Below, piece by piece: positions 14,960-23,588 of a stretch of 34,937 nucleotides of DNA. A program made the position numbers and the translations under genes. Origin of the DNA: Halorubrum ezzemoulense DSM 17463 (lineage in GTDB: Archaea; Halobacteriota; Halobacteria; Halobacteriales; Haloferacaceae). Below the pieces are notes generated by a model. The model was given only the letters and a program-made list of their open reading frames with translations, did not search any database and had not been told where the DNA came from. The DNA is taken from assembly GCF_002114285.1 (NCBI RefSeq), contig NZ_NEDJ01000034.1:1-34937 (forward strand), in the 5' to 3' direction. The stretch's first letter is position 1. Every line of letters begins with the position of its first letter.

Positions 14960-16237
14960 ATGCCCTCCTCTCGCCCGCCCGACGGGTTGCGCGCGCTGGC
15001 CCGCGGCCGTCGTCCCCGAGTCCTCTCGGTCGCGCTCGCGAACCTGCTCCCGCTCGTCGGCGTGGTCTCGCTCGGCTGGAACGCGGCCGCGCTGATGACG
15101 CTGTACTGGTTCGAACTCGGGATCGCCTCCGGGTGGGCGCTCGTCCGCGCGCTGTTCGCCGGACGCCCGTCCGAGATAGAACGCGACGGGCTGCTCAGCG
15201 GCCCGCTCGCACAGCGACGGGTCGCCCTGTCGATCCCGCGGACCGGCGTTCAGGTCCGGCTCTCGTCGCTGCTCGTCCTCCCCGTCGCCGCGCCGATCCT
15301 CGCGGTCGTCTGGCTGGTCGTCGGCACGCTCACGGTCGGCGTCGTCGTCGAGGAGGGGACCGTCTCGACCGTGGTCGACACGGTCGCGCTCGCGACGCTC
15401 GCCCTCTTCATCGGCGAGGGGGTCACGACGCTCGTCGAGTACTTCGGTCGCGGCGAGCACCGGGATCACAGCGCGCAGACCGCGATCCAAGGCGTGTTCG
15501 CTCAGGGCGCGGCGATCTTCTTCGGCGCGCTGTTCACCGTCACGATCGTCGGCGCGGGAACGCTGGAGGAGGACACGCCGATCTCTGCGATCGATCCGGA
15601 CGCGATCGGGATTCCCCTCCTGCTCGGCATCGTCGCGGTGAAGTTCGCTTTCGACCTCGCGAGCCTGTACGGCGACCGACTGGCCGCGTTCGACGAGTCG
15701 TCGTCGCTCGATCTGGGGCTCTCCTACGACCCGCCCGCGGCCGAGCCGGTCGACGGATCGCTCGCGGAGCCGACCGAGACGGTCCGCCAGCCCCGCCGCG
15801 CTCGTCTCGCCGGGGCGCTGACGACGCCGCTCGGCCACCCGGGGCTCTGGTACGTCGGCGGGGGCCTCGCGCTCCTCGGCCTCCTGTTCGCGTTCGGCGG
15901 CGACTGGGGGACCGTCGCCCTCCTCCTCGCGGCCGCGCTCGCGGTCCCGCTCGCGCTCGCCGCGCTCGACCACGAACTCCGGCACGGGCTCGTCGAGTAC
16001 CGCGCCGGCGACGGCGCGCTCGTCGCGCGCGACCGCCTGTCCGGCGCGACGATGTGGCGCGTCGAGCCGTGGGACGAGACGGATCTGCGGGTGGAGCGCC
16101 GGCGGCTCGACCGGCGGCTCGGGACCGAGACCGTCGTGATCGAACTGCGCGACGACGAGTACCGGATCCCGGGCCTCGACGACCCGGAGCCTGTCCTCGA
16201 CGTGTTCGATCGGCGGCCGGACCGGCCGGACGGCTGA
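14960..16237 (+). CDS. Multi-pass membrane protein, DUF6498-like, with C-terminal soluble domain
   Basis: This 425-residue protein has several membrane helices in residues ~20-60, 88-155, 170-200 and 285-340. The early stretch WNAAALMTLYWFELGIASG is typical of the DUF6498 group. A soluble C-terminal part (about 348-425) begins EYRAGDGALVARDRLSG and looks like a small bacterial-PH-type beta domain, with VVIELRDDEYRIPG. The ATG at 14960 was chosen because hydrophobic segments start shortly after it; the in-frame region upstream is Arg-rich and lies over the previous gene. The function is unknown. Confidence 0.8.
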   Translation: MPSSRPPDGLRALARGRRPRVLSVALANLLPLVGVVSLGWNAAALMTLYWFELGIASGWALVRALFAGRPSEIERDGLLSGPLAQRRVALSIPRTGVQVRLSSLLVLPVAAPILAVVWLVVGTLTVGVVVEEGTVSTVVDTVALATLALFIGEGVTTLVEYFGRGEHRDHSAQTAIQGVFAQGAAIFFGALFTVTIVGAGTLEEDTPISAIDPDAIGIPLLLGIVAVKFAFDLASLYGDRLAAFDESSSLDLGLSYDPPAAEPVDGSLAEPTETVRQPRRARLAGALTTPLGHPGLWYVGGGLALLGLLFAFGGDWGTVALLLAAALAVPLALAALDHELRHGLVEYRAGDGALVARDRLSGATMWRVEPWDETDLRVERRRLDRRLGTETVVIELRDDEYRIPGLDDPEPVLDVFDRRPDRPDG

Positions 16238-16299
16238 CGGCTATCGATATCGATACGCGAACCCGAACGCCTAATTGGTCCCGTCTCGCCCGTGGAGAC

Positions 16300-17391
16300 A
16301 TGGTCGCGACGCTGCCGGACCTCCTCCGACTCGTCGTCGTCCCCGTGTTCGCGTGGGCGGCGATCCGGGACGTCCGGACCCGGCGCCTCCCGAACAGGCT
16401 GTGGCCGCCGCTGTACCTGTTCGGCGCGCTGCTTCTGGTCTGGGAGATTGTGACGATCTGGCCTCTCGGGGGGTTCGTGGAGATGCGATTCCTGGTGCGA
16501 GTCGCGATCAGTCTGCTTTTCGTCGCGCCGCTGGGCTACGCGTTCTGGTACCTCGGGGCGTTCGGCGGCGCCGACGCCAAGGCGATGATCGCGCTCGCGG
16601 TGCTCTTCCCGACGTTCCCGGCGTACGACCTCGCCGGGGTCACGCTCCCGCTCGTCGACACCCAGCTCGGCGTGTTCTCGCTGACGATCCTCACGAACAC
16701 CGTCCTCCTCGGGCTCGCGTACCCGGTCGGCCTCGCCGTCTTCAACCTCGTCCGCGGCGAGGCCTCGCGGCTCATGTTCTTCGCGCGACCGGTCGCGACC
16801 GACTCGCTGCCCGACCGGCACGGGCGGCTGTTCGAGGACCCCGACGGGCCGACCCGGAACGGCCTCGATCTCGACGCGCTCCGGATGTATCTCCGGTGGC
16901 GCGGCCGCACGCTCGCCGACGTGCGGGCCGACCCCGACGACCTCCGCGATCCCGCCTCGGTCGGCGAGACGTTCGCCCCGACCGACGGCGGGACCCACGT
17001 CGGTCCGCGGACCGACGGGGGGCGCGCAGTTGACGACGCGCCTACCGACGGGGGGCGCGCAGTTGACGACGCGCCCACCGACGGAGGACGGGCAGTTGAC
17101 GACGCGGCCCCGGACGGCGGGCATGCGGCCGACGCGGAGACCGACAGCGACGCCGACCGCGAGTCCGACGACCCGTGGGCGGCAGAGCGGTTCCTAGACG
17201 AGATCGATCACGGCGCGTACGGCACCGACGCCGCGACGCTCCGCGAGGGCCTCGACGTCGTCGCCCGCGAGGACCGCGTGCTGGTCTCGCCCGGGATGCC
17301 GTTCGTCGTCCCGATGGCGGTCGGACTCGTCGCCTCGCTGACGTACGGCGACGCGCTGTTCGCGGCGCTGGGCGCGCTCGGGCTGGTGTGA
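16300..17391 (+). CDS. pibD: A24-family prepilin/preflagellin peptidase (PibD-like)
   Basis: This 363-residue membrane aspartyl protease cleaves class III signal peptides of archaeal pilins and archaellins. The two catalytic aspartates are visible: Asp24 in IRDVRTRRLPNRL, and Asp93 in FGGADAKAMIAL, the GxGD-like motif. The membrane helices lie in residues ~8-22, 37-55, 66-88, 95-115 and 125-150, with another at the C-terminus (~330-360). Between them is a cytoplasmic acidic insert (about 175-325) that includes three tandem TDGGRAVDDA repeats. The ATG at 16300 fits the expected N-terminal helix. PibD proteins are usually shorter, so the linker is the unusual part. The symbol is by homology to the Haloferax enzyme. 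Confidence 0.86.
   Translation: MVATLPDLLRLVVVPVFAWAAIRDVRTRRLPNRLWPPLYLFGALLLVWEIVTIWPLGGFVEMRFLVRVAISLLFVAPLGYAFWYLGAFGGADAKAMIALAVLFPTFPAYDLAGVTLPLVDTQLGVFSLTILTNTVLLGLAYPVGLAVFNLVRGEASRLMFFARPVATDSLPDRHGRLFEDPDGPTRNGLDLDALRMYLRWRGRTLADVRADPDDLRDPASVGETFAPTDGGTHVGPRTDGGRAVDDAPTDGGRAVDDAPTDGGRAVDDAAPDGGHAADAETDSDADRESDDPWAAERFLDEIDHGAYGTDAATLREGLDVVAREDRVLVSPGMPFVVPMAVGLVASLTYGDALFAALGALGLV
17011..17109 (+). repeat. 33-base in-frame tandem repeat, three copies, in the peptidase gene
   Basis: Units at 17011-17043, 17044-17076 and 17077-17109 each encode TDGGRAVDDA plus Pro or Ala. They differ by only a few bases, so the expansion is recent. The repeat lies in a disordered linker, where copy number can vary without frame loss. 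Confidence 0.9.
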
Positions 17392-17519
17392 GCCGACACT
17401 GACGACGCCATTTATAAACAGATGAGCGGTGCGGCGGCGTGTGCCGACGAGCGGTCGCAGGCCGCGAGTCGCGCGCGCGAGGGAGTTGCTGGCCCCGGAG
17501 CGAAGCGGAGGGCGCCAGC

Positions 17520-17580
17520 GACGAGGCCGGGGAGGCGTGAGGTGCGGCTGCTGTGCGTTCGGGTGAGACTCAAAGGGGCA
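17520..17580 (+). repeat. Dispersed intergenic repeat (GGGGAGGCGTG family), copy 2
   Basis: The GAGGCCGGGGAGGCGTG core is followed by a GC-rich tail and GTGAGACTCAAAGGGGCAG. The core is shared with 10698-10736. I associate this repeat type with Halorubrum genomes from memory; that is not verified here. Confidence 0.55.
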
Positions 17581-17583
17581 GTC

Positions 17584-17616
17584 GCGATTCCCGCTCGCTT
17601 CGCTCGCGGGAATCGC
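17584..17616. repeat. 11-bp inverted repeat
   Basis: GCGATTCCCGC (17584-17594) and GCGGGAATCGC (17606-17616) are perfect reverse complements with an 11-base loop. Flanking C17583 and G17617 extend the stem to 12 pairs. It lies between convergent genes, so it could be a bidirectional terminator or part of the dispersed repeat. Confidence 0.7.
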
Positions 17617-17710
17617 GGCTGGGGCTTTGGAGGCGTTCGCCGCCGATCGCCAATCGCTCTTTTATCGGCGAGCAGCTGCGACTTTAGCGGTTTTTACCGC
17701 CGATCGGCGA
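17615..17710 (+). repeat. Two diverged copies of the 37-base repeat
   Basis: Bases 17615-17651 and 17678-17710 resemble the pair at 126-219: a GCGGCTGGGGCTTTGG or GCGACTTTAGCGG start, then a short self-complementary core and GCCGATCG. An AT-rich patch (17659-17665) lies between them, as in the left-end pair. Confidence 0.55.
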
Positions 17711-17751
17711 TCGACGATCCGTAAGCGATCAACGACGACCTCCCCGTCTCG

Positions 17752-19368
17752 CTAGCTCCCAGCGCGGAGGGCGGCCGCCGTCAGTACCCGCGTTCCGACC
17801 GGGCGCTTCACGAACTCCCCGAGGTCGCGGCCGACGAGGTCGCCGACCCCGCGCTGGGCCGCCACGTCGAGCAGCCGCTGGTCGACGGTGCCGTCGACAA
17901 CGACGGCTCGCGGCGCGGGCTCGGCCCCCTCCACCGCGTCGAACGCGTCTCCCGCGTCGACCTCATCGACGACGCCGAACTCGTCGCCGAGGAGCCGGGC
18001 GCGGCCGGTCTCGCCGTCGACGACCTCGTCGACGTGCGCCGCGATCGACCGCGGTTCGTCGTGCTCGCCGGTCGCGCCGTCCGTCGGTTCCTCGTTCGCG
18101 GTCGCGCCGTCCGAAGGTTCCTCGTCCGCGGTCGCGTTGTCGCTAGCCATCTCGTCCGCGGTCGCGTCGCCTCCGGACACCTCGTCGGTCTCTCCGGCGG
18201 CGTCGTCCGCGACGGTGTCGGTACCGCCGGCTTCTTCGGGAGTTGACGCCGAATCCGCCGGTTCTACTTCGCCACCGGAGGCGGACGCGCCGCTCGTTCC
18301 GGCGACTTCGGCGTCGGCGTCCGTCGCGTCGCGCGATTCGGTCGTCGACCCGGCAGTCGGCGGCTCGGTCGATTCGGGCGACGGGTCGACCGCGTCGCCG
18401 CCCGCGGAACCGCTCGGCACCGCGCCGCCGTCGCCGACACGCGCGGCCGACTCGGGACCGTCGTCGTCGGGTGCCACGTCGTCGGTAGTCGTCCCGTCGC
18501 TGACGGACGCCCCGTCGCCGTCCTCGGGATCCTCGTCGCCGGCGGCCGCTCGGAGATCGCCGGCGTCCGCGAGGCTCGCGTACGGGACCTTCCCGCGGAG
18601 CGCCTCGAAGACGGCGTCGCGGTCGAGGTCCTCGACGGACTCGCCGGGCGGCGCGAACGCGACGTAGTCCACGTCGCCCACCTGCGCGAGCTCGCGGAGG
18701 ATGAGCTCCCCGCCGCGGTCGCCGTCGAGGAACGTGGTGACGGTCCGGTCGGCGGTCAGCTCGGCGACCGCCTCGGGGACGTTCGTCCCCTCGACCGCGA
18801 CGGCGTTCTTGATCCCGCAGTCGAGCAGCGTGAGCACGTCGGCGCGGCCCTCGACGACGATGACGGCGTCTGAGTCGCCGACGCGCGGCCCGGCCGGGAG
18901 CCCCTCGTAGTCGACGATGCCCTCGACGCGGGCGGCGTCGCGCACCTCGTCTAACACGTCGCTGCTCGCGAGGCTCGTCTCCTCGAAGCCGCCCGCGATC
19001 AGCTCCTTTGCGCGCTCGACGACCTCGCGGCGCTTGGCCGCCCGTACGTCCTCGATGCTCGTCACCTCGACGGAGGCGTGACAGGGGCCGATGCGATCGA
19101 TCGTCTCCAGCGCGGCGGCCAGGATCGCGGTCTCGACCTTGTCCAGGCTCGACGCGACGGTGACCTCGCCGAACGACTGGCCGTTCTCGGACTCGACGGA
19201 GACGTCGATCCGACCCACGCGCGAGGACTCCTGGAGGTCCCGGAGGTCCAGCTCGTCGCCGAGCAGCCCCTCCGTCTGGCCGAACACCGCCCCGACGACG
19301 TCGCTCCGCTCGACGACGCCGTCGGCCGCGATGGTGGCGTGTATCAGGTATTTCTCTGTGTCTTTCAT
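17752..19368 (-). CDS. dnaG: Archaeal DnaG-like primase
   Basis: This 538-residue protein is the archaeal DnaG homologue, which can act as a primase and also associates with the exosome. The N-terminal domain (residues 1-160, MKDTEKYLIHATIAADGVVE onwards) is archaeal-specific. The Toprim core carries VVEGRADVL (Glu173) and FLDGDRGG (Asp215, Asp217). A ~190-residue acidic, low-complexity region (about 270-460) with repeated DGATADEE-like units precedes the conserved C-terminus (about 470-538). The ATG at 19368 gives the canonical start; the upstream in-frame extension is not family-like. The low-complexity insert is longer than usual. The gene is convergent with the peptidase gene. Confidence 0.94.
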   Translation of the reverse strand: MKDTEKYLIHATIAADGVVERSDVVGAVFGQTEGLLGDELDLRDLQESSRVGRIDVSVESENGQSFGEVTVASSLDKVETAILAAALETIDRIGPCHASVEVTSIEDVRAAKRREVVERAKELIAGGFEETSLASSDVLDEVRDAARVEGIVDYEGLPAGPRVGDSDAVIVVEGRADVLTLLDCGIKNAVAVEGTNVPEAVAELTADRTVTTFLDGDRGGELILRELAQVGDVDYVAFAPPGESVEDLDRDAVFEALRGKVPYASLADAGDLRAAAGDEDPEDGDGASVSDGTTTDDVAPDDDGPESAARVGDGGAVPSGSAGGDAVDPSPESTEPPTAGSTTESRDATDADAEVAGTSGASASGGEVEPADSASTPEEAGGTDTVADDAAGETDEVSGGDATADEMASDNATADEEPSDGATANEEPTDGATGEHDEPRSIAAHVDEVVDGETGRARLLGDEFGVVDEVDAGDAFDAVEGAEPAPRAVVVDGTVDQRLLDVAAQRGVGDLVGRDLGEFVKRPVGTRVLTAAALRAGS

Positions 19369-19545
19369 GAGTGGTGAATGGTGATAGCGGGCGGTAGCGC
19401 CCGTCCGTGTATCGTTGCGCTCCTCGCGGAAAATAGCTATCGCCACGTCCCTCCGGCAACAGTTATCGAAGAAAATTTCTCTCCGATATGTGTGTTCGAA
19501 CTTATTCGATAGCTCTTTGTGTTTATAGTCGTAGTTTCATTGTAC

Positions 19546-19878
19546 ATGACGCGCTTACGGAGCGATCTCGTTTGGATACCGACGTTCGCGATACTCGTTG
19601 CGTTCGCGGTGCCGTGGCCGCTGTGGGGCGTCGACCGCGTCGCCGCCGGGCTCCCGGTGTGGATCTGGTGGCACGTGGCGTGGCTCGGGCTGTGTGCGGG
19701 CCTGTTCGCGCTGTTCGTCCGGAGCGGCGCGTGGGAGCGCGGGATGGGCAGGCGGGCGGGGACCGACGCCGTGGCCGCAGATTCCGCGGCCGCCGACACC
19801 GTGGCCACAGATTCCGCCGCCGTGGACGGCGCGACGAGCCGCGACCCGTCGGAGCCGACCGGGGGTGACCGCCGGTGA
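19546..19878 (+). CDS. DUF3311 small membrane protein, partner of the symporter
   Basis: This 110-residue protein has two hydrophobic helices (about 8-24 and 35-58) with PWPLWGVDRVAAGLPVWIWW between them, the DUF3311 pattern. Its C-terminal tail contains a short near-repeat of AADSAAADTVATDSAAVDGA. DUF3311 proteins are usually encoded next to sodium:solute symporters, and here the stop overlaps the GTG start of one (GTGA), so the two are coupled. The ATG at 19546 sits close behind a TATA-like GTTTATAG (19521-19528); that spacing is shorter than usual. Confidence 0.85.
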   Translation: MTRLRSDLVWIPTFAILVAFAVPWPLWGVDRVAAGLPVWIWWHVAWLGLCAGLFALFVRSGAWERGMGRRAGTDAVAADSAAADTVATDSAAVDGATSRDPSEPTGGDRR

Positions 19879-21359
19879 CGCTCGGCCTTTCGCTCGGCGT
19901 CGTCGTCGGCTACCTCGTCGTCGCGCTCGCGCTCGGCCTCGTCGCGTACCGCGTCTCGGAGACGACCGCCGAGGACTACTACCTCGCGAACCGGTCGATC
20001 GGCACGCTCGTGCTGCTCTTCACGACCTTCGCCACCCTGCTGTCGGCGTTCACGTTCTTCGGCGGGCCGAACCTCGCCTACCGCGCCGGCCCAGAGTGGC
20101 TGATCGTTATGGGGACCTTAGACGGCGTCCTGTTCGCGGTGCTGTGGTACGTCATCGGCTACAAGCAGTGGCTGATCGGCGCTCGTAACGGCTACGTGAC
20201 GCTCGGCGAGATGCTCGGCGACCGCTTCGGCTCGACCGGGCTGCGCGCGCTGATCGCCGGCGTCAGCCTCCTGTGGCTGTTCCCGTACGTCATGCTCCAG
20301 CAGATGGGCGCCGGGGAGGCGCTCGTCGGCCTCACCGACGGCGTCGTCCCGTACTGGGGCGGCGCGGCGCTCATCACCGGGTTCATGATCCTCTACGTCG
20401 CCGTCGCCGGACTCCGCGGCGTGGCGTGGACCGACACGCTCCAGGGGCTGTTCATGCTCTCCGTCGTCTGGGTCGCCGCGGCGTGGGTCGTCTCGGCGCT
20501 CGGCGGCGTCGGCGCCGCGACCGAGGGGATGCTGGCGGCCCGGCCCGAGTTTGGGGGCTTCGGCGGCGGCGCGTACACGCCGGAGTTCATCGTCTCCACG
20601 GCGATCACCATCGCGTTCGGAGTGACGATGTTCCCGCAGATCAACCAGCGCTTCTTCGTCGCGAAGTCGGCCGCGACGCTGAAGCGGTCGTTCGCGCTGT
20701 GGCCCGTCCTCGTCCTGCTGCTGTTCCTCCCCGCGTTCATGCTCGGCGCGTGGGCGGCCGGGACGCCGGTCGAGGTGCCAACGGATGCGAACGTGCTCCC
20801 GGTCGTGCTCGGCGAGTACACCCCCGCGTGGTTCGCCGCGCTCGTCGTCGCGGGCGCGATGGCGGCGATGATGTCCTCGTCGGACTCGATGCTGCTCTCG
20901 GGGTCGTCGTACTTCACCCGCGACCTGTACCGACCGCTCGTCGACGCCGACGCCTCCGAGCGACGCGAGGCGTGGATCGCGCGGATCGGCGTGGCGGCGT
21001 TCGCGACGCTCGCGTTCGCCGCGAGCCTGTTCCGCCCGGGGACGCTGATCGAGGTCGGCGACACGGCGTTCTCCGGGTTCGCGCTGCTCGCGCTCCCCGT
21101 GATCTGCGCGCTCTACTGGCCGCGGACGACCCGCACGGGGATGATCGCCGGCGTCGCGGTCCCCCAGGCGGCGTACCTGCTCGTCGTGCTGTCCGCCGTC
21201 GTCGGTGCCGTCCCGACCCTGCCGAAGACGGTCCTCGGTGGCTGGGACGTTGCGCTCGGGCTGATGGCGCTGTCCGGCGCGCTCACCGTGGGGGTCTCGC
21301 TGCTCACGGCGCCGACCGAGGAGGGCGACGCCTCGCGGTTCGCGGTGGCCGGGGACTGA
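19875..21359 (+). CDS. Sodium:solute symporter family protein
   Basis: This 494-residue protein has about 13 membrane helices in the sodium:solute symporter fold. Family-typical stretches include TTAEDYYLANRSIGTLVL near the N-terminus, TLGEMLGDRFGS, and MAAMMSSSDSMLLSGSSYF. The last matches the helix that holds the sodium-site serines in this family. The GTG at 19875 overlaps the DUF3311 stop. The transported substrate cannot be read from sequence; organic acids, proline or pantothenate are known family substrates. Confidence 0.93.
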   Translation: MTLGLSLGVVVGYLVVALALGLVAYRVSETTAEDYYLANRSIGTLVLLFTTFATLLSAFTFFGGPNLAYRAGPEWLIVMGTLDGVLFAVLWYVIGYKQWLIGARNGYVTLGEMLGDRFGSTGLRALIAGVSLLWLFPYVMLQQMGAGEALVGLTDGVVPYWGGAALITGFMILYVAVAGLRGVAWTDTLQGLFMLSVVWVAAAWVVSALGGVGAATEGMLAARPEFGGFGGGAYTPEFIVSTAITIAFGVTMFPQINQRFFVAKSAATLKRSFALWPVLVLLLFLPAFMLGAWAAGTPVEVPTDANVLPVVLGEYTPAWFAALVVAGAMAAMMSSSDSMLLSGSSYFTRDLYRPLVDADASERREAWIARIGVAAFATLAFAASLFRPGTLIEVGDTAFSGFALLALPVICALYWPRTTRTGMIAGVAVPQAAYLLVVLSAVVGAVPTLPKTVLGGWDVALGLMALSGALTVGVSLLTAPTEEGDASRFAVAGD

Positions 21360-21401
21360 CTCGGCCGATCCCCGTCGGTCGGGGTTCGACCGCCGTCGGT
21401 C

Positions 21402-21836
21402 TCACTCGTTCCGCAGGAACCGGAGCGTCTTCGGATCAGGCCCGTCGTAGTACCGGTCGAGCGCGGTCCCGAACGGATCGTCCCCGTCCGCGACCGCGTC
21501 GAACAGCGTCATCGACGACCGGAACTTCAGGTCGTCCGGCGACCCGAACACCTCGTGGGCCGACCGCCCCTCCAGCCCGTTGACGATCGCCGTACACTCC
21601 CGCAGCCGCGGCCCCAGCGTCGGGTGCGCGAGGTACGCGGTCGCCTCCTCGCGGGAACCGATCGCGTAGCGCTGCGACCTCCGACTGGTCCCCAACCCCT
21701 CGACCTGCGGGAACACGAACCACATCCAGTGGCTCCGCTTCCGTCCCGCGCGCAGTTCCCGCTTGGCCGACTCGATCACGCCGGCCTGCGCCTCGACGAA
21801 CCGTCGGAGGTCGTGGGAGTCGTTCGGGTCGGCCAT
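21402..21836 (-). CDS. DUF1810 family protein
   Basis: This 144-residue cytoplasmic protein matches DUF1810 well. HDLRRFVEAQAGVIESAKRE is followed by RAGRKRSHWMWFVFPQVEGL, AYLAHPTLGPRL and LKFRSSMTLFDAV. The conserved RKRSHWMWFVFPQ segment suggests a functional site, but the family has no activity I can state with confidence. The ATG at 21836 is about 30 bases downstream of a minus-strand CTTATAAA (21863-21870), consistent with a leaderless transcript. It is divergent from the YqcI/YcgG gene. Confidence 0.9.
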   Translation of the reverse strand: MADPNDSHDLRRFVEAQAGVIESAKRELRAGRKRSHWMWFVFPQVEGLGTSRRSQRYAIGSREEATAYLAHPTLGPRLRECTAIVNGLEGRSAHEVFGSPDDLKFRSSMTLFDAVADGDDPFGTALDRYYDGPDPKTLRFLRNE

Positions 21837-21862
21837 CTCTTCGGGAACGTTCTCGTCGCTTG

Positions 21863-21870
21863 TTTATAAG
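21863..21870 (-). promoter_or_regulatory. TATA box of the DUF1810 gene
   Basis: CTTATAAA on the minus strand is centred about 30 bases before the ATG at 21836. Because TTTATAA is nearly symmetric, it might also serve the divergent gene at 21946, but with a longer leader. Confidence 0.55.
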
Positions 21871-21945
21871 AGTGGCCGGCAGTGCCCGTTCCCGCCGCGT
21901 CGAACCCGGCGAAAGCCAAAAGACCGCTTCGCCCCGACAACGCGT

Positions 21946-22818
21946 ATGAACGAGCCCGGCACCGAGGGCGTGCTGTTGGACCAAGAGACGCTCCACGATC
22001 GGCTCGACGACGCGTCGCCGTGGTTTCAGGAGCACTACCGGACCTTCCGGGAGTCGATGCTCGGCGAGCGCGACGGGTCCCCGTTCCCCTGCTACTTCGG
22101 GATCGAGGTCGAGCGCGAGGGCGACATGCTGTACGCCGCCTGTGAGTCGACCACGGACCCGGCCGCGCTGTTGCGGCTGCGCGATGTCCTCTCAGAGTAC
22201 CTCGACACGTACCCGGACCACGCCGACCGCGCGCCGCTCGCGGTGTTCTTCAGGCCGCCCGACGACGACCGCGGCGAGGCGTACTACCACGAGCGGCTCT
22301 GGCACGTCCTGGAGTTCCTCCACGTCCACGACCCGGAGCCGTGGCCGGACGACATCCCGGTCGACCCCGACACCCCGCGGTGGGAGTTCTGCTTCGGCGG
22401 CGAGGCGCTGTTCCCGACCTCGCGCGCCCCCTTCTACGACGACCGGAAGAGCCGCTACTCGCCGGTCGGCCTAGAGATCACCTTCCAACCCCGGAGCGTC
22501 TTCGAGGGGATCACCGCCGACACCGAGGCGGGCGAGCGCGCCCGCGAGACGATCCGAGGCCGGATGGAGGAGTACGACGGGGTCTGTCCCCACGCCGACC
22601 TCGGCGACTGGGGCACCGAGGGCGACCGCGAGTGGAAGCAGTACCTGTTCCGCGAGGACGACGACGCGAGCCCGGACGCCTGTCCGCTCGACCCGACGCG
22701 CGAACACCCCAAGGCGTCCGAGTCGCTGCTCGAACCCGGCGCGTGGCGGGCGTTCGACGCGGCCGACACCGGGAGCGAATCCGACGCGCCCGTCAGTTCC
22801 GGACTCGGCGATGACTGA
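21946..22818 (+). CDS. YqcI/YcgG family protein
   Basis: This 290-residue protein matches the YqcI/YcgG family. Typical stretches are [59 protein letters not shown] and the following [16 protein letters not shown]. The protein is soluble and acidic, with a C-terminal low-complexity tail. The family function is unknown to me. It overlaps the start of the isochorismatase-family gene by 8 bases, so the two form a tight operon. The ATG at 21946 begins the family-like region. Confidence 0.87.
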   Translation: MNEPGTEGVLLDQETLHDRLDDASPWFQEHYRTFRESMLGERDGSPFPCYFGIEVEREGDMLYAACESTTDPAALLRLRDVLSEYLDTYPDHADRAPLAVFFRPPDDDRGEAYYHERLWHVLEFLHVHDPEPWPDDIPVDPDTPRWEFCFGGEALFPTSRAPFYDDRKSRYSPVGLEITFQPRSVFEGITADTEAGERARETIRGRMEEYDGVCPHADLGDWGTEGDREWKQYLFREDDDASPDACPLDPTREHPKASESLLEPGAWRAFDAADTGSESDAPVSSGLGDD

Positions 22819-23362
22819 CGACGCGGTCCTCCTCCTCGTCGACTTCCAAGTCGGGTTCGACGAGCCGGGGTGGGGCGAGCGCAACAACCCCGACGCCGAG
22901 GCGGTCGCGGCCGTGCTCCTCGACCGCTGGCGCGAGACGGACCGGCCGGTCGCGCACGTCCGCCACGCCTCGACGGAACCCGACTCGTCGCTGCGTCCGG
23001 ACGCCCCCGGCTTCGCGTGGAAGCCGGAAACGGCGCCCGCCGGGGGCGAGCCGACCTTCGAGAAGTCGGTCAACGGCGCGTTCCTCGACTCCGGGCTCGA
23101 CGAGTGGCTCCGCGAGGCCGGGTACGAGTCGCTCGTCGTCTGCGGACTCACCACCGACCACTGCGTCTCGACGACGACGCGCGAGGCCGAGAACCGAGGC
23201 TACGACGTGCGCGTGGTCGCCGACGCGACCGCGACGCACGCCCGCGAAGCGCCCGACGGGGAGCGGATCGACCCGGAGACCTCCCACCGCGTCGCGCTCG
23301 CGCACCTGAACGGCGAGTTCGCGACGGTCGTCGAGAGCGACGACCTGCTCGCCGACCGCTGA
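22811..23362 (+). CDS. Isochorismatase-family cysteine hydrolase
   Basis: This 183-residue protein has the catalytic triad of the family: Asp11 in LLLVDFQ, Lys85 in [12 protein letters not shown], and Cys118 in [18 protein letters not shown]. The family hydrolyses amides such as nicotinamide, ureidoacrylate or carbamoyl compounds, or isochorismate. The lack of a metal-ligand pattern typical of nicotinamidase makes general amidase the safer call. The ATG lies inside the end of the YqcI/YcgG gene, which indicates cotranslation. The protein is cytoplasmic. Confidence 0.9.
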   Translation: MTDDAVLLLVDFQVGFDEPGWGERNNPDAEAVAAVLLDRWRETDRPVAHVRHASTEPDSSLRPDAPGFAWKPETAPAGGEPTFEKSVNGAFLDSGLDEWLREAGYESLVVCGLTTDHCVSTTTREAENRGYDVRVVADATATHAREAPDGERIDPETSHRVALAHLNGEFATVVESDDLLADR

Positions 23363-23556
23363 GGAGAACCGCCCGCACGGCCCGTCAGTGACGGCGTCGC
23401 GGTCGACCTCGAACGTCGAGGAATTCGGTATTCCGACGGAGCCACCAAGCGCGGGGATCTACCGCGACCCGCACAGCAGAGAACGGAGGGACGCCGCGCC
23501 GGTCGCGGCCGCTCCGTGCCCCGCACGCGGCCGCCCGGCGCCCGCGAAGGGAAACC

Positions 23557-23563
23557 TCTTAAT
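23557..23563 (+). promoter_or_regulatory. TATA-like box of the HEAT-repeat gene
   Basis: TCTTAAT is centred about 29 bases upstream of the ATG at 23589, which favours that start over the in-frame ATG at 23562. Confidence 0.45.
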
Positions 23564-23588
23564 GGACTACGCGCGGAGTTCGTGGTAT

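Larger units (their letters stand above)
17392..17751. other. Intergenic region rich in dispersed repeats
   Basis: About 360 bases without a convincing gene between the convergent peptidase and dnaG genes. It carries an AT-rich CATTTATAAACA (17409-17420, also at 169-181), the GGGGAGGCGTG repeat at 17520-17565 and a long palindrome at 17584-17616. It also carries two diverged copies of the 37-base repeat and a T-run hairpin near 17687-17700. Confidence 0.65.

Noticed and set aside
12232-17402. Very long plus-strand alternative frames around gatD, GNAT and the membrane proteins
   Set aside because: They are Arg-rich shadows of the real frames, and the real genes have motifs and ATGA overlaps.
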